Of a DNA stretch of 64,000 nt, positions 33,188 to 42,237 are shown piece after piece (position 1 is the first letter of the stretch; the number at the start of each line of letters is the position of its first letter). The stretch spans positions 226,228 through 290,227 of the forward strand of contig NZ_AOJI01000022.1 of assembly GCF_000336995.1 (NCBI RefSeq), read 5' to 3'. The notes below the pieces were generated by a model that had not been told where the DNA came from, did not search any database, and saw only the letters and a program-made list of their open reading frames with translations. The position numbers and the translations under genes were made by a program. This DNA is from Halorubrum aidingense JCM 13560 (GTDB taxonomy: Archaea; Halobacteriota; Halobacteria; Halobacteriales; Haloferacaceae).

Positions 33188-33376
33188 ATGGTCGAGACAC
33201 GCACCTGCGATTACACCGGCGAGGAGATCGAGCCCGGCACGGGCACGATGTACGTCAAGAAGGACGGCACCATCCTCCACTTCGTCGACTCGAAGGCGGA
33301 GAAGAACTACTTCCTCGGCCGCGAGGCGCGCGACCTCGAGTGGACCGAGGAAGGCCGTAAGCAGGGAGGCGAGTAA
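33188..33376 (+). CDS. rpl24e: Large-subunit ribosomal protein L24e with a degenerate zinc site
   Basis: A 62-residue ribosomal protein. The body [20 protein letters not shown] is clearly L24e. The usual zinc ribbon has four cysteines (CxYC and FCxxKC). Here only Cys7 remains: the others read Thr, Val and Ala ([15 protein letters not shown]). The protein therefore cannot bind zinc in the standard way and probably folds by its beta core alone. Its stop TAA shares one base with the ATG of ndk (TAATG). Confidence 0.96.
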   Translation: MVETRTCDYTGEEIEPGTGTMYVKKDGTILHFVDSKAEKNYFLGREARDLEWTEEGRKQGGE

Positions 33377-33855
33377 TGAGCCACCACGACGAACGCACCT
33401 TCGTGATGGTCAAGCCCGACGGCGTCCAGCGCGGCCTCATCGGCGAGATCGTCTCTCGCTTCGAGGACCGCGGCCTGAAGCTCGTCGGCGGGAAGTTCAT
33501 GCAGATCGACGAGGACCTCGCGCACGACCACTACGGCGAGCACGAGGACAAACCGTTCTTCGACGGCCTCGTCGAGTTCATCACCTCCGGCCCCGTCTTC
33601 GCGATGGTGTGGGAGGGCGCGGACGCGACCCGACAGGTCCGCGCGATGGTCGGCGAGACCGACCCCGCCGAGTCCGCCCCGGGCACGATCCGCGGCGACT
33701 TCGGCCTCGATCTCGGCCACAACGTGATCCACGCGTCGGACCACGAGGACGAGGGCGCGAACGCCCGCGAGATCGACCTGTTCTTCGACGAGGACGAACT
33801 CGTCGACTACGGCCTCGACACCGCCGCGTGGGTGTACGAGGACGAGCAGCACTGA
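33376..33855 (+). CDS. ndk: Nucleoside diphosphate kinase
   Basis: A 159-residue enzyme that moves the gamma phosphate of ATP to NDPs via a phosphohistidine. The nucleotide-binding start [17 protein letters not shown] and the active-site motif HNVIHASD with its catalytic His are present, along with an acidic C terminus. It is the last gene of the L7Ae operon, an order frequent in archaea, which links NTP balance with ribosome production. Confidence 0.98.
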   Translation: MSHHDERTFVMVKPDGVQRGLIGEIVSRFEDRGLKLVGGKFMQIDEDLAHDHYGEHEDKPFFDGLVEFITSGPVFAMVWEGADATRQVRAMVGETDPAESAPGTIRGDFGLDLGHNVIHASDHEDEGANAREIDLFFDEDELVDYGLDTAAWVYEDEQH

Positions 33856-34118
33856 GCCGGCGACCCCGACGCGATTTCGTCGGCGTCGTTTCGCGCCGTT
33901 TCGTTTTGGAGACCCGACGTGGGATCCGCGGTAGCGGTCGCTATCGTGACACACCGCGTTTCCGATGAAAATTCGGTGACACCTCGCTCTCGTCTGCCGG
34001 TTTTTGAGATTCGTTGGTTAATAAACCGGGGCGACCCGCCGGCCAGCGTCGCCGACCGAGAGCGACGGACCGGGGACCGGAACGCGGGAAGTCGCAGCCC
34101 TCCAGCGACCGGTGGTCG

Positions 34119-35360
34119 CTACCGCGACAGCGCGATGATCCGACCGTCTTCGGTGACGACGATCACCTCGTCGCTTCCGTCGTCGGTGACGTCGGCGAAC
34201 AGCGGCCCGGCGTAGACGACCGCAGAGCCGACGCCGCCGCGGGTGAGCGCCTCTCCGGTTCGGCTCATCACGAGCGTGTCTCCGTCTCGGTTCACCGCGA
34301 CCGGCGCCACCGTTCCGTCGCCGTCGACGTCGCCGACTCCCGGCGGGTTCACGCGGGTCTGACCGCCGTACTGCTGTTTCCACGAGACCTCTCCGTCGAG
34401 GAGGTCGACCGCCCAGACGCTCCCGACGCCGCCGACGAACACCTGTCCGGGACTGGCGTCGCCGACGGAGACGGGGCGGTCCTGTAACCCGATCTCGTAC
34501 CGGAGCGACCCGTCCTCGGTCTCGATGGTCTCTAGGTTCCCGTTCGCCCCGCCGAGCGCCAGTATCGGCCCGTTTCTCGTGTCCGCGGCGTTCCAGCTCA
34601 GCGGCGTGACCGCGGGCGTCGTCGTCCACCGCGTCTCGCCCCGCTCGTCGAGCAGGTGGACCGTGTAGTTCCCGTCTCGCTCCGTCGCCACCGCGAGCCC
34701 GCCGAGATCCGCGTCGTCGGTGGGGGTGGAGTCGGTGGGCTCGACGATCAGGGGCCGTCTGTCGACCGATTCGCCGAGGTCGGTCTCGAACAGTCGGTCA
34801 CCGTCGCCGTCAACGACGAGCACCGTGCCGTCCGCCCCGGTCGCGGCGAGTTCCGACTCTCCGTTGCCGGTGAGGTCACCGATCGCCGGTTGGAGTCCGC
34901 CCGGCGCGTCGGTTTCGACGACGAACCGCTCCGCGCCGTCGGCCGCGTCGAGAACGACGAGCGACCCGGAGTCCGTGGTGAACGCGACGACCGGGTCGCC
35001 GCCGAGGGTGCCCGATGTGAGCTCGCTGATCCCCGCGGGATCGTCGGTCTCGTCGCCCCCGCGGTCGCCGACGGCGAGCGCTGAGAGCGGTGTCGTCCAC
35101 GCGACGCCCTCGCCGACGGTCGTCGCGCGCACGGCGCGTTCGCCGTCGGCGACCGTCGATTGGAGCACGACCGAGTCGCCCTCCATGGAGGCGATCACGG
35201 CGCCGGTGCCGTCGTCGCCCTCGACGGGTTCGGTCTCCCAGACGATCTCCGTGTCGATCGACGTGTCGTCGATACCGACGAACGCGAAGAGGGCGACCCC
35301 GACGCCGGTTGCGCCGCCGGCGAAGAGGATCAGGCTCGCAAACAGAACGCGACGGTCCAT
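34119..35360 (-). CDS. Membrane-anchored beta-propeller (PQQ/FG-GAP-like) protein
   Basis: A 413-residue protein with one N-terminal helix (residues 5-28, LFASLILFAGGATGVGVALFAF) and an outer domain of repeated four-strand blades. Several blades end in DxxGDG- or DVDGDG-like turns (DLTGNGESELA, DVDGDGTVAPVAV, DVTDDGSDEVIVV), typical of FG-GAP/PQQ-like propellers that bind Ca2+. The helix has no lipobox. Function unknown; such proteins often mediate surface binding or assembly. Confidence 0.78.
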   Translation of the reverse strand: MDRRVLFASLILFAGGATGVGVALFAFVGIDDTSIDTEIVWETEPVEGDDGTGAVIASMEGDSVVLQSTVADGERAVRATTVGEGVAWTTPLSALAVGDRGGDETDDPAGISELTSGTLGGDPVVAFTTDSGSLVVLDAADGAERFVVETDAPGGLQPAIGDLTGNGESELAATGADGTVLVVDGDGDRLFETDLGESVDRRPLIVEPTDSTPTDDADLGGLAVATERDGNYTVHLLDERGETRWTTTPAVTPLSWNAADTRNGPILALGGANGNLETIETEDGSLRYEIGLQDRPVSVGDASPGQVFVGGVGSVWAVDLLDGEVSWKQQYGGQTRVNPPGVGDVDGDGTVAPVAVNRDGDTLVMSRTGEALTRGGVGSAVVYAGPLFADVTDDGSDEVIVVTEDGRIIALSR

Positions 35361-35430
35361 GTGCTCGGAATTCGGCCGGAGCGCTCATACCGCTGTCGGA
35401 TGCAGAACCAAAATAGAACAGAGGGTGACG

Positions 35431-35494
35431 GGTCGATAGAGTGGTGGCCCGGGAGGGTGGTTGGTCAGTAGAACGGTGGCCCGAGAGCGCGGTG
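35431..35494. repeat. Imperfect 32-bp tandem repeat downstream of the carbonic anhydrase gene
   Basis: Units 35431-35462 and 35463-35494 share GGTC, TAGA and GGTGGCCCG at matching offsets. They lie just after the 3' end of the minus-strand carbonic anhydrase gene and before the propeller gene. Confidence 0.6.
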
Positions 35495-35517
35495 GGTCGC
35501 CGGATCGACGGAGCCGA

Positions 35518-36219
35518 CTACAGCAGGGTCGCGACGTGGTCGGCTCGCTCGTCGCCGACGAGGTCGCGGAGCACGGCCGGGTCGCGCTCGCCGTTCGCGT
35601 TCACCAGGTAGGTGACACCGTCGCGCTCGCCGTAGGCGTGATGGAAGTCGTAGACGAACCCGTACACGTCGGCGTCGCCGTCGGCAACTTCGTCGGTCGC
35701 TAACGCGGCCGAGACCTGCTCGTGGACGTTGTACTCGACGAGTCGGTTGCGGCGAGTCGCACCGACGTCCGAGCCGTCTCCGGCGACGGCGTCGTCGGCC
35801 AACCCGCGCTCGACGATCGGTACGAGGTCCTCGACGTCGGCGCGCACCCCCGGTTCGGCCGGGTACTCGCCGGTTTGGACCGCCGAGAGCGCGGCGCCGA
35901 CCGCGCCGCAGCCGGTGTGGCCGACGACCGCGAGCACGTCCGTGTCGGCGTGACCGAGAGGGTACGCGATGCTCCCCGAGAGGACGCGATCGCCGTCGAC
36001 GACGTCGCTTACGCGGTTCCCGATGTTGCCTGCGGTAAACAGATACCCCGGCCGATCGATCGCCCACATCCCCTCTTGAGAGACGCGAGAGTCCGAACAG
36101 CAGACGGAGACCACCGGCGGGCGCTGCGCCTCGCGATAGTCGGCGAACGCGTCCACGTCGAGCGAGTCGACGTGCCGGTCGTTGCGGTCGAGGAGTTCGA
36201 TCAGCAAACCGTGGGCCAT
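35518..36219 (-). CDS. Beta-class carbonic anhydrase
   Basis: A 233-residue zinc enzyme that interconverts CO2 and bicarbonate. Zinc ligands and catalytic residues are Cys41 and Asp43 in VCCSDSRV, His101 and Cys104 in GHTGCGAVGA; AGNIGN is also conserved. The protein extends beyond the core with an acidic C-terminal region. ATG 36219 (MAHGLLIELLDRND) is preferred over an upstream frame that runs through a basic, unlikely extension. A 44-codon membrane-peptide gene lies upstream on the same strand. Confidence 0.93.
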   Translation of the reverse strand: MAHGLLIELLDRNDRHVDSLDVDAFADYREAQRPPVVSVCCSDSRVSQEGMWAIDRPGYLFTAGNIGNRVSDVVDGDRVLSGSIAYPLGHADTDVLAVVGHTGCGAVGAALSAVQTGEYPAEPGVRADVEDLVPIVERGLADDAVAGDGSDVGATRRNRLVEYNVHEQVSAALATDEVADGDADVYGFVYDFHHAYGERDGVTYLVNANGERDPAVLRDLVGDERADHVATLL

Positions 36220-36372
36220 GGGGCCGGTTCGACGAGTCGAATGAAAAAGGCACACGAAAGCGCCACACACGGGTCACCACGGCGGCGGCGAGACGAGCGC
36301 TGCCAGCCACGGTGACGTCGAGACGAGCGCTGCCCGCCGCGGCGAGGGCGGGACGCATCTCGGTCCGGGCGG

Positions 36373-36507
36373 TCAGACGATCAGACCGATCCCGAACACG
36401 ACGAATCCGACGACGAAGACGGCGAGCACGGCGATCGTCGCCACCACGACCGCGGGCGCGAGCACCTCGTCGTCGTCGTTCAGGACGATGGATTCCATGT
36501 CTTCCAT
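36373..36507 (-). CDS. 44-residue single-pass membrane peptide
   Basis: A small frame encodes an acidic head MEDMESIVLNDDDEVLAPA and one long hydrophobic helix (about residues 18-44, with VVVATIAVLAVFVVGFVVFG). The frame has the GC-rich third positions of neighbouring genes, and the acidic head plus helix looks like a real small haloarchaeal membrane protein. A second ATG at codon 4 is possible. It lies 153 nt upstream of carbonic anhydrase and diverges from the aIF1A gene. Function unknown. Confidence 0.6.
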   Translation of the reverse strand: MEDMESIVLNDDDEVLAPAVVVATIAVLAVFVVGFVVFGIGLIV

Positions 36508-36720
36508 GTCTCCTACGAGCGGTGCGGTGGGATTTGAACGCTTCGCTCGCCGTCGCCCTCGAAGCGAGGTTTCTCTCGTGCACTCCGTCGACGGCGAGCG
36601 CGTCCCGCGTTCACCGCCAGTACCGACCTTCGTTCACCGCCAATTCGTGGGAAATAGTGGCACGAGATACGCGCACACGGATCTCCCATCACTTATACGG
36701 CAGAACGACTTACTGGCTGT

Positions 36721-37005
36721 ATGAGCGAAGAATCCGGGCGTCGGAACCTCCGAATGCCCTCGGACGACGAAGTGTTCGCCGTGGTGACGGAGCATCTCGG
36801 CGGGAATCACGTCCGTCTGCGCTGTGTGGACGGCGAGACGCGACTCGGTCGGATCCCCGGCCGCATGAAGTACCGCACGTGGATAAGCGAGGGCGACGTC
36901 GTCCTCGCCGAACCGTGGTCCTGGCAGGACGAGAAGGCGAACGTCGAGTGGCGGTACACCGACGAGGACGCGGACCAGCTGCGGCGCGAAGGCCACATCC
37001 AGTAG
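36721..37005 (+). CDS. eif1A: Translation initiation factor aIF1A
   Basis: A 94-residue OB-fold factor that binds the ribosomal A site and promotes initiator tRNA and mRNA binding. The core [40 protein letters not shown] and [16 protein letters not shown] is conserved. ATG 36721 lies about 25 nt after CTTATACG (36692-36699), so the transcript is leaderless. Haloarchaea often carry more than one aIF1A; this one is the standard length. Confidence 0.97.
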   Translation: MSEESGRRNLRMPSDDEVFAVVTEHLGGNHVRLRCVDGETRLGRIPGRMKYRTWISEGDVVLAEPWSWQDEKANVEWRYTDEDADQLRREGHIQ

Positions 37006-37125
37006 TTTCTCTACTTCTGTCGCGGAGCCGCCCGATAGACGGACCCGGACGCGGTCGGTCGTCGGAGAACGGAACGTGAGTCTCGAGAGCGAAGCCCTAT
37101 GTAGTTCGACAGAGGGGAGTGTACC

Positions 37126-38967
37126 ATGCTCGCCGGCGCGTCGACAGGGACGCTCGTGGTGTTCGGGCTGATAGCGGCCGCGCTGGTGCTGTTCGTCACG
37201 GAGGCGATCCCCAACGACATCACCGCGATCGGAATCGTCGTCGCCTTGGCGGCGCTGGAGCCGTGGACGGGTGTGAGCGCCCGCGGCGCGATATCCGGGT
37301 TCGCCAACACGGCGACGATCACCATCGTCGCGATGTACATGCTGAGCGCCGGGATCAACGGCACGGGACTGGTAGAGCGGCTCGGGATTCGACTGGCGTC
37401 GGTGACCCGCGGGAGCGAGACGCGCGCGCTCGCGGCGACCGTGCTGACCACGGGACCGATCGCGGGGTTCGTCAACAACACGCCGGTCGTCGCCGTGTTT
37501 ATCCCGATGATCACCGATCTCGCCGACCAGAGCGGGGTGTCGCCGTCGAAGCTGCTCATGCCGCTCTCGTACGCCGCGATCCTCGGTGGGGTCCTCACGC
37601 TGATCGGTACCGCGACCAATCTGCTCGCGAGCGAGTTCGCGGCCACCCTCCTCCCCCGCGGCCCGATCGGGATGTTCGAGTTCTCCGCGCTCGGGGTCGT
37701 CGTCCTCTCCGTCGGAGTTCTCTACCTGATGACGATCGGCCGACGCCTCACCCCGGCGCGTATCCCCGCCGGCGCCGACCTCGTCGAGGAGTTCGATCTC
37801 GACGAGTTCCTGACACACGTCCGCGTCCCGCCCGGGAGCGACTCGCTCGGGATCCCCGTGTCCGACCTCGCCGAGCGGACCGAGGCCGGCGCGAGCGTCC
37901 TTCAGCTCCGGCGGGACGGGAAGGGGTCGCTCGCGGTCGATTCCACCCGCCGACTCCGCTCCGGCGACGTGCTCGTTGTCCACGGGACGCACGAGTCGGT
38001 CGAGGCCCTCTGTGCGGAGCGCGACCTCCGAACGCTCAGCAGCCAGGAGGTGACGGACGAGACGCTCGAGAACACGACGACCGACGCCATCCTCGACAAG
38101 GCGCTCGTGCCGAATTCCTCGACGTTCGTCGGTGAGACGCTTGCGAAGACTCGCCTCCGAGAGGTGTACGGAACGAGGGTACTCGCGATCCGGCGGGAGG
38201 GGAAGCTGATCCGTACCGGACTCGACGACGTCGAGCTCGCGGCCGGAGACCTCCTGCTCGTCCGGACGACCCCGGAGTCCGCGGCCCACTTCGCGGAGTC
38301 CGGCGACCTCGTCAGCGTGGACGCGGAGGGACTGGACCGCCTGCTCGACGCGGACGTCGAGACGGTCGCGCCGCTGTCGCCGCGGGCCCCGATCGCCGTC
38401 GGGATCATGGTCGCGGTCGTCGGCGCGGCCGCCCTCGGCGTCCTCCCGGTGGTCATTGCCGCGCTCGGGGGCGTGTTCCTGATGGTTGTCACCGGCTGTC
38501 TCACCACCTCGGACGCGTACGACGCCGTCTCGTGGAACGTGATATTCCTACTCGCCGGCGTGATCCCCCTCGGACTGGCGATGGAGCGGACCGGCGGGGC
38601 GGCGCTGATCGCGGAAGGGCTCGTGGCGACCGGAGCGATACTCCCGACCGTCGCGGTGTTGCTGCTGTTCTCGCTGGTGACGGGGATCCTCGCGAACGTC
38701 ATCACACCGGTCGCGACGGTCGTGTTGATGATCCCGATCGCGGTGGACGCGGCCGCGCAGCTCGGCGCGAACGGGTTCGCGTTCCTGCTCGTCGTGATGT
38801 TCGCGTCGGCGACCTCCTTCTCGACGCCGGTGGGGTATCAGACGAACCTGATGGTGTACGGTCCCGGCGGCTACGAGTTCACCGACTTCGTCCGGGTCGG
38901 CGGACCGCTTCAGATCCTGCTGGCGGTCGTGACGACCGTCGGCGTGACGCTGCTCTGGGGCGTGTAG
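37126..38967 (+). CDS. SLC13-family permease with two internal TrkA-C domains
   Basis: A 613-residue transporter of the DASS/citrate-type ion transporter superfamily. The first membrane half (about residues 5-205) contains the re-entrant motif GFVNNTPVVAVFIPM. Two cytosolic RCK_C/TrkA-C domains follow (about 225-300 and 310-390), then the second membrane half (from about 420) with TPVATVVLMIPIAV and SATSFSTPVGYQTNLMVYGPGG. It probably exchanges sulfate, dicarboxylates or another anion with Na+; the TrkA-C pair should sense a ligand. It starts 120 nt after the aIF1A gene. Confidence 0.92.
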   Translation: MLAGASTGTLVVFGLIAAALVLFVTEAIPNDITAIGIVVALAALEPWTGVSARGAISGFANTATITIVAMYMLSAGINGTGLVERLGIRLASVTRGSETRALAATVLTTGPIAGFVNNTPVVAVFIPMITDLADQSGVSPSKLLMPLSYAAILGGVLTLIGTATNLLASEFAATLLPRGPIGMFEFSALGVVVLSVGVLYLMTIGRRLTPARIPAGADLVEEFDLDEFLTHVRVPPGSDSLGIPVSDLAERTEAGASVLQLRRDGKGSLAVDSTRRLRSGDVLVVHGTHESVEALCAERDLRTLSSQEVTDETLENTTTDAILDKALVPNSSTFVGETLAKTRLREVYGTRVLAIRREGKLIRTGLDDVELAAGDLLLVRTTPESAAHFAESGDLVSVDAEGLDRLLDADVETVAPLSPRAPIAVGIMVAVVGAAALGVLPVVIAALGGVFLMVVTGCLTTSDAYDAVSWNVIFLLAGVIPLGLAMERTGGAALIAEGLVATGAILPTVAVLLLFSLVTGILANVITPVATVVLMIPIAVDAAAQLGANGFAFLLVVMFASATSFSTPVGYQTNLMVYGPGGYEFTDFVRVGGPLQILLAVVTTVGVTLLWGV

Positions 38968-38993
38968 CCGCGATCGCTGGCCCGCCGAGCCGA

Positions 38994-39593
38994 TCAGGCG
39001 AACAGCACGATTATCACGGCCACGAACAGCAGTTCGCCGCCGACGAGGAGGACCGCGAGCAGCCAGTAGCGGTTCGTCCAGACCCAGTCGGCGGCGCGGT
39101 CCCGGGGCGCCGCGTCGGCCGACTCGTCCGCTCGGTCAGTCGCGTACGCCTCGTCGAGGCGCCATCCCGTCTCCGGGTCGTACGTCGCCGGGATCCGCGT
39201 GCCGACCAGCTCGTCGACGTCGAGCGGGGAGACGCCGGCGGCGGCGAGGAACTCGAGGAACGCCGCCGACTCGGACAGCGAGCCGTCCCGAGGGGCGGCG
39301 AACCGCTCGGTGTGCGTGGTACCGCCGTGTGGCGGTTCGAGCTCCACGACGACCGTGCTGCCGACCGACCGCACGCCGGTCACGATCAGGACGCGCTCCT
39401 CGTCGTTGAGGTACGCCTCGCGGAGACGGCGCTTCACCGCCTCGTCGACGTGGCTGTCGGTGGAGCCGTCGACGTGGCTGTCGGTGGAGCCGTCGACGGG
39501 ATCGTCGACGGGATCGTTGACGTTCGCAGCCGTCGACGCGGCCGATTCGGTCGACTCGGACGTTCGCCCGTCTCGGGAGGGTCGGTCGGGCAT
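38994..39593 (-). CDS. Tail-anchored acidic protein of unknown function
   Basis: A 199-residue protein: a disordered N terminus (1-50) with duplicated DGSTDSHV; a soluble alpha/beta domain (about 50-150); and one hydrophobic C-terminal helix (about 174-198, WLLAVLLVGGELLFVAVIIVLFA). This predicts a tail-anchored membrane protein. The N-terminal repeats come from two perfect 24-bp units (39447-39494) and two 12-bp units. I do not recognise a family. It is convergent with the SLC13 gene. Confidence 0.7.
   Translation of the reverse strand: MPDRPSRDGRTSESTESAASTAANVNDPVDDPVDGSTDSHVDGSTDSHVDEAVKRRLREAYLNDEERVLIVTGVRSVGSTVVVELEPPHGGTTHTERFAAPRDGSLSESAAFLEFLAAAGVSPLDVDELVGTRIPATYDPETGWRLDEAYATDRADESADAAPRDRAADWVWTNRYWLLAVLLVGGELLFVAVIIVLFA
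39447..39518 (-). repeat. 24-bp and 12-bp in-frame repeats
   Basis: Two perfect 24-bp units (39447-39470, 39471-39494) are followed by two near-identical 12-bp units (39495-39518). They encode the repetitive N terminus of the tail-anchored protein. Confidence 0.95.
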
Positions 39594-39743
39594 TCGTCCC
39601 GGAGTTGGTGACGCGGCGCAATAAGCGCGCGGCAGAGTAGCGGCCAGCACGGCTGACGGCGCCCCTGCGGCCCGGATCGGGCCTCGTCGAAGCCCGCACC
39701 TTCCCGCCGGAAACCGTATCCCCTTCCGCGCGTATCCGTTCGT

Positions 39744-40433
39744 ATGCGTGAAGTGACGTTTCGGATACGCCACCACGGCGGGCCGGAGTCGGACGTGAGC
39801 GCCCGACACCCCGAGGTGACGTTCCGGTCGGTCTCCTCGATGACCGGGCGCGGGACCGAACGGAAACGGATCATCGAGCTTCGAGGGCCGACGGAGGAGA
39901 TTCAGTCGTTTATCGAGGAGTTCAGGGACGCTCCCGCGGTGATCGAAGCGGAGCCGCTCTCGTCGGTAACTGGCAATCACACGTATCTCGCGTTGATCAT
40001 CGACACCGTCGGCTGGGGCTCGATCCGCGGGCGATTCGCCGAGATGGGTATCCACTACCGAATGGGGACGACGATCGCCGGCGGGATCGAGCGATGGACG
40101 GCGTACCTGGACGACGACGACGACCTCTCGGAAGTGATGCGTCGGCTCGAAGAGGGCGGGAACGAGGTCGAACTCGCCCGAAACGTCGAACTGGCGTCGA
40201 TAGAGCGCCCCCCGTCGCTCCCGGCGTCCGGGATCCTCGACGGGCTCACGGCGAGACAGCGGGAGGTGCTGGCGACCGCCATCTCGATCGGGTACTACGA
40301 TCACCAGGGGGGCGTCGGCGTCGAGGACGTCGCCGACGAACTCGGGCTCGGGTCGACGACGGTGTGGGAACACCTCTCTCGGGCGGAGTCGAGCGTGATG
40401 AACGCGCTGTTCGACCGGTTCGAGACCGAGTGA
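39744..40433 (+). CDS. Bat/HTH_10-type transcriptional regulator
   Basis: A 229-residue haloarchaeal regulator. The N-terminal ~150 residues form a paired alpha/beta sensor-like region (MREVTFRIRHHGGPESDV; TYLALIIDTVGWGSIRGRFA). The C-terminal ~65 residues are the HTH_10 domain: LTARQREVLATAISIGYYDHQGG followed by VGVEDVADELGLGSTTVWEHL. Family members resemble the bacterio-opsin activator Bat and are abundant in haloarchaea. Its target genes are not evident; the nearest gene is the small protein downstream. Confidence 0.9.
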   Translation: MREVTFRIRHHGGPESDVSARHPEVTFRSVSSMTGRGTERKRIIELRGPTEEIQSFIEEFRDAPAVIEAEPLSSVTGNHTYLALIIDTVGWGSIRGRFAEMGIHYRMGTTIAGGIERWTAYLDDDDDLSEVMRRLEEGGNEVELARNVELASIERPPSLPASGILDGLTARQREVLATAISIGYYDHQGGVGVEDVADELGLGSTTVWEHLSRAESSVMNALFDRFETE

Positions 40434-40537
40434 GGTCCCGTTCGTGGGAGCCGGTGGCTGCCGAAATTCCCCCGAAACGGCTCGTTCGCGGCGATTCTCG
40501 AACAATACTTTTGTAGCTTCGGGACGGAGCGCCGCGT

Positions 40538-40726
40538 ATGAACGAGGGTTCGGTGTCCGTTCCGGCCGAGCAGTACGACCGGCTCACGGCGCTCGCGGCC
40601 GCCCGCGGGGTAACGCCAGAGGCCCAACTCGCCCGCCTCATCGACGACGCCTACGAAGGGCTCGACGGCGACGCGGAGGCGGCGGACACGCTGCCGCTCG
40701 GCGTCTGCGACTCCGAAGAGGCGTAG
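40538..40726 (+). CDS. Small ribbon-helix-helix-like protein
   Basis: A 62-residue acidic protein. The first half, VSVPAEQYDRLTALAAARGV and on to ARLIDDAYEGL, has the strand-helix-helix pattern of a ribbon-helix-helix fold; the second half is a short acidic tail. Such a fold would suggest DNA binding or an antitoxin, but the basic strand residues are few. CAATACTTTTG at 40502-40511 lies about 28-36 nt before the ATG and may be its promoter. Function unknown. Confidence 0.6.
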   Translation: MNEGSVSVPAEQYDRLTALAAARGVTPEAQLARLIDDAYEGLDGDAEAADTLPLGVCDSEEA

Positions 40727-40790
40727 GGGGCGCGCCGCGAGACAGACGAGAGCTATCTGTCGGCGGTTCCGACTCCACCGGTCGGACAGG

Positions 40791-42182
40791 TCACCGATCG
40801 TACGGCCACCGACCGCCGGTCTTGAGCTCTTGAACGTATCCGCTGGGAATGGATCGGCGGATCTCGTCTCTGGGTCGGTGTTCGACCGCCCCGCCGTGCG
40901 CCGCGTCGTCGCCCGGCGTCGCGAGCCTGTACGTCGCCTCCGCGATCAGCGTCGCCACCTCTCGCAGGTCGCGCGGGTCGAGTTTGTCCAGCGTGTCGGC
41001 GTGAGTGTGACCCCAGCCCCGACCGGACCGGTCCGAGGTCGTCGACGCCATCACCGCCGGGATCCCCTCCTGAACGAAGGCCCACTGGTCGCCGTGCGGC
41101 GATATCGTCTCGCCGACCGAGAGCGGGGCGTCGAACGCGTCGGTGACCGCCTCGAACACGGCCCGCATCCCGTCGAAGCCGTTGGTGCCGACCCGGAGGT
41201 TCCGGGAGCTACACGCGCCGTCGAGGTTGACCACGCAGGCGATCTCGTCGCGGGGGGTCGTCTCCGCGGTATGGTACGCGCCCCAGAGACCGATCTCCTC
41301 GGAGCCGAAGGTGATCAGGCGGACGCGGGTGTCGAGGTCGTCTTCGACCGACGCGAGCAGGCGACCGACCTCGGCGACCAGCGCGGAGCCGGCGCCGTTG
41401 TCGTTCGCCCCGTCACTCACGTCGTGGGCGTCGACGTGCGCCGTGAGCAGCACCGCCTCGTCGGTGTCCGGCCCCACGTCGGCGACGGCGTTGATCGAGG
41501 TCGCCGGCTCGTTCCGACAGTCGACCTCGACGGTTACGTCGAGGTGGTCGGCGGCGTCCGCGCTCGTCGCGGCGTCCTCGGCGAGTCGCGCGAGCCGCTC
41601 GCCGACCTCCTTCGAGACGCCCACGGCCGGAATCGGGCCGGGGCGATTGTGGTACCCGATCTCGCCGGTCGGCGGGAGCGCGCCCTCGATGTGGTTGCGG
41701 AAGACGAACGCGACGGCGCCGCGCTCGGCCGCGTTGACGTACTTTTCCATCCGGTGGATCCACCGTCCGTGGGACTCCGGCGTGCGCGAGGTGACCATCG
41801 CGACGGCGCCGTCGAGGTCGTCGCCGGCCGCCTCGAACGCCTCGTCGGTGCCGTCGCCGACGTCGACGAGCGGCGCCGTCGCCTCGCCGGCGGGCGTGCC
41901 CGGAAGCGCGATGACCTCGTGGGACCGTTCGTGGCGGCGGTCGACGGCGCCCGACAGCTCGATCGCGGCGTCGCCGCGCCACCAGCCGGGGATCTCGAAC
42001 TCGACGAGCCCGGCGTTGCGGAGGCCGACCTCCTCGAAGGCAGCGACGACTCGCTCTGCGCCGCGGCGCTCGCCGGCGGATCCCGCCATCCGGTTTCCGA
42101 TGTCCGTCAGGTCCGTGAGGATGTCCCACCCGAAGTCGCTCGTGCGCGCGTCGCCGACGACGCGGTCCGGTAGCGCTGTCAT
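40791..42182 (-). CDS. M28-family zinc aminopeptidase-like protein
   Basis: A 463-residue protein. The N-terminal half has a PA-like insert (about 110-190). The zinc site is in LLTAHVDAHDVSDGANDNGA (His and Asp, with the second Asp before NDNGA), ITFGSEEIGLWGAYH (Glu-Glu) and HTHADTLDKLD (His). There is no signal peptide, so it acts in the cytosol, unlike many M28 enzymes. It should remove N-terminal residues from peptides. It is the only gene on this strand before the DUF2270 gene, 55 nt away. Confidence 0.92.
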   Translation of the reverse strand: MTALPDRVVGDARTSDFGWDILTDLTDIGNRMAGSAGERRGAERVVAAFEEVGLRNAGLVEFEIPGWWRGDAAIELSGAVDRRHERSHEVIALPGTPAGEATAPLVDVGDGTDEAFEAAGDDLDGAVAMVTSRTPESHGRWIHRMEKYVNAAERGAVAFVFRNHIEGALPPTGEIGYHNRPGPIPAVGVSKEVGERLARLAEDAATSADAADHLDVTVEVDCRNEPATSINAVADVGPDTDEAVLLTAHVDAHDVSDGANDNGAGSALVAEVGRLLASVEDDLDTRVRLITFGSEEIGLWGAYHTAETTPRDEIACVVNLDGACSSRNLRVGTNGFDGMRAVFEAVTDAFDAPLSVGETISPHGDQWAFVQEGIPAVMASTTSDRSGRGWGHTHADTLDKLDPRDLREVATLIAEATYRLATPGDDAAHGGAVEHRPRDEIRRSIPSGYVQELKTGGRWPYDR

Positions 42183-42237
42183 ACGACTCGGTTGGACCGA
42201 GAGTGAAAAGGGGTATGGAAAGCGGAATCGACCCGAA

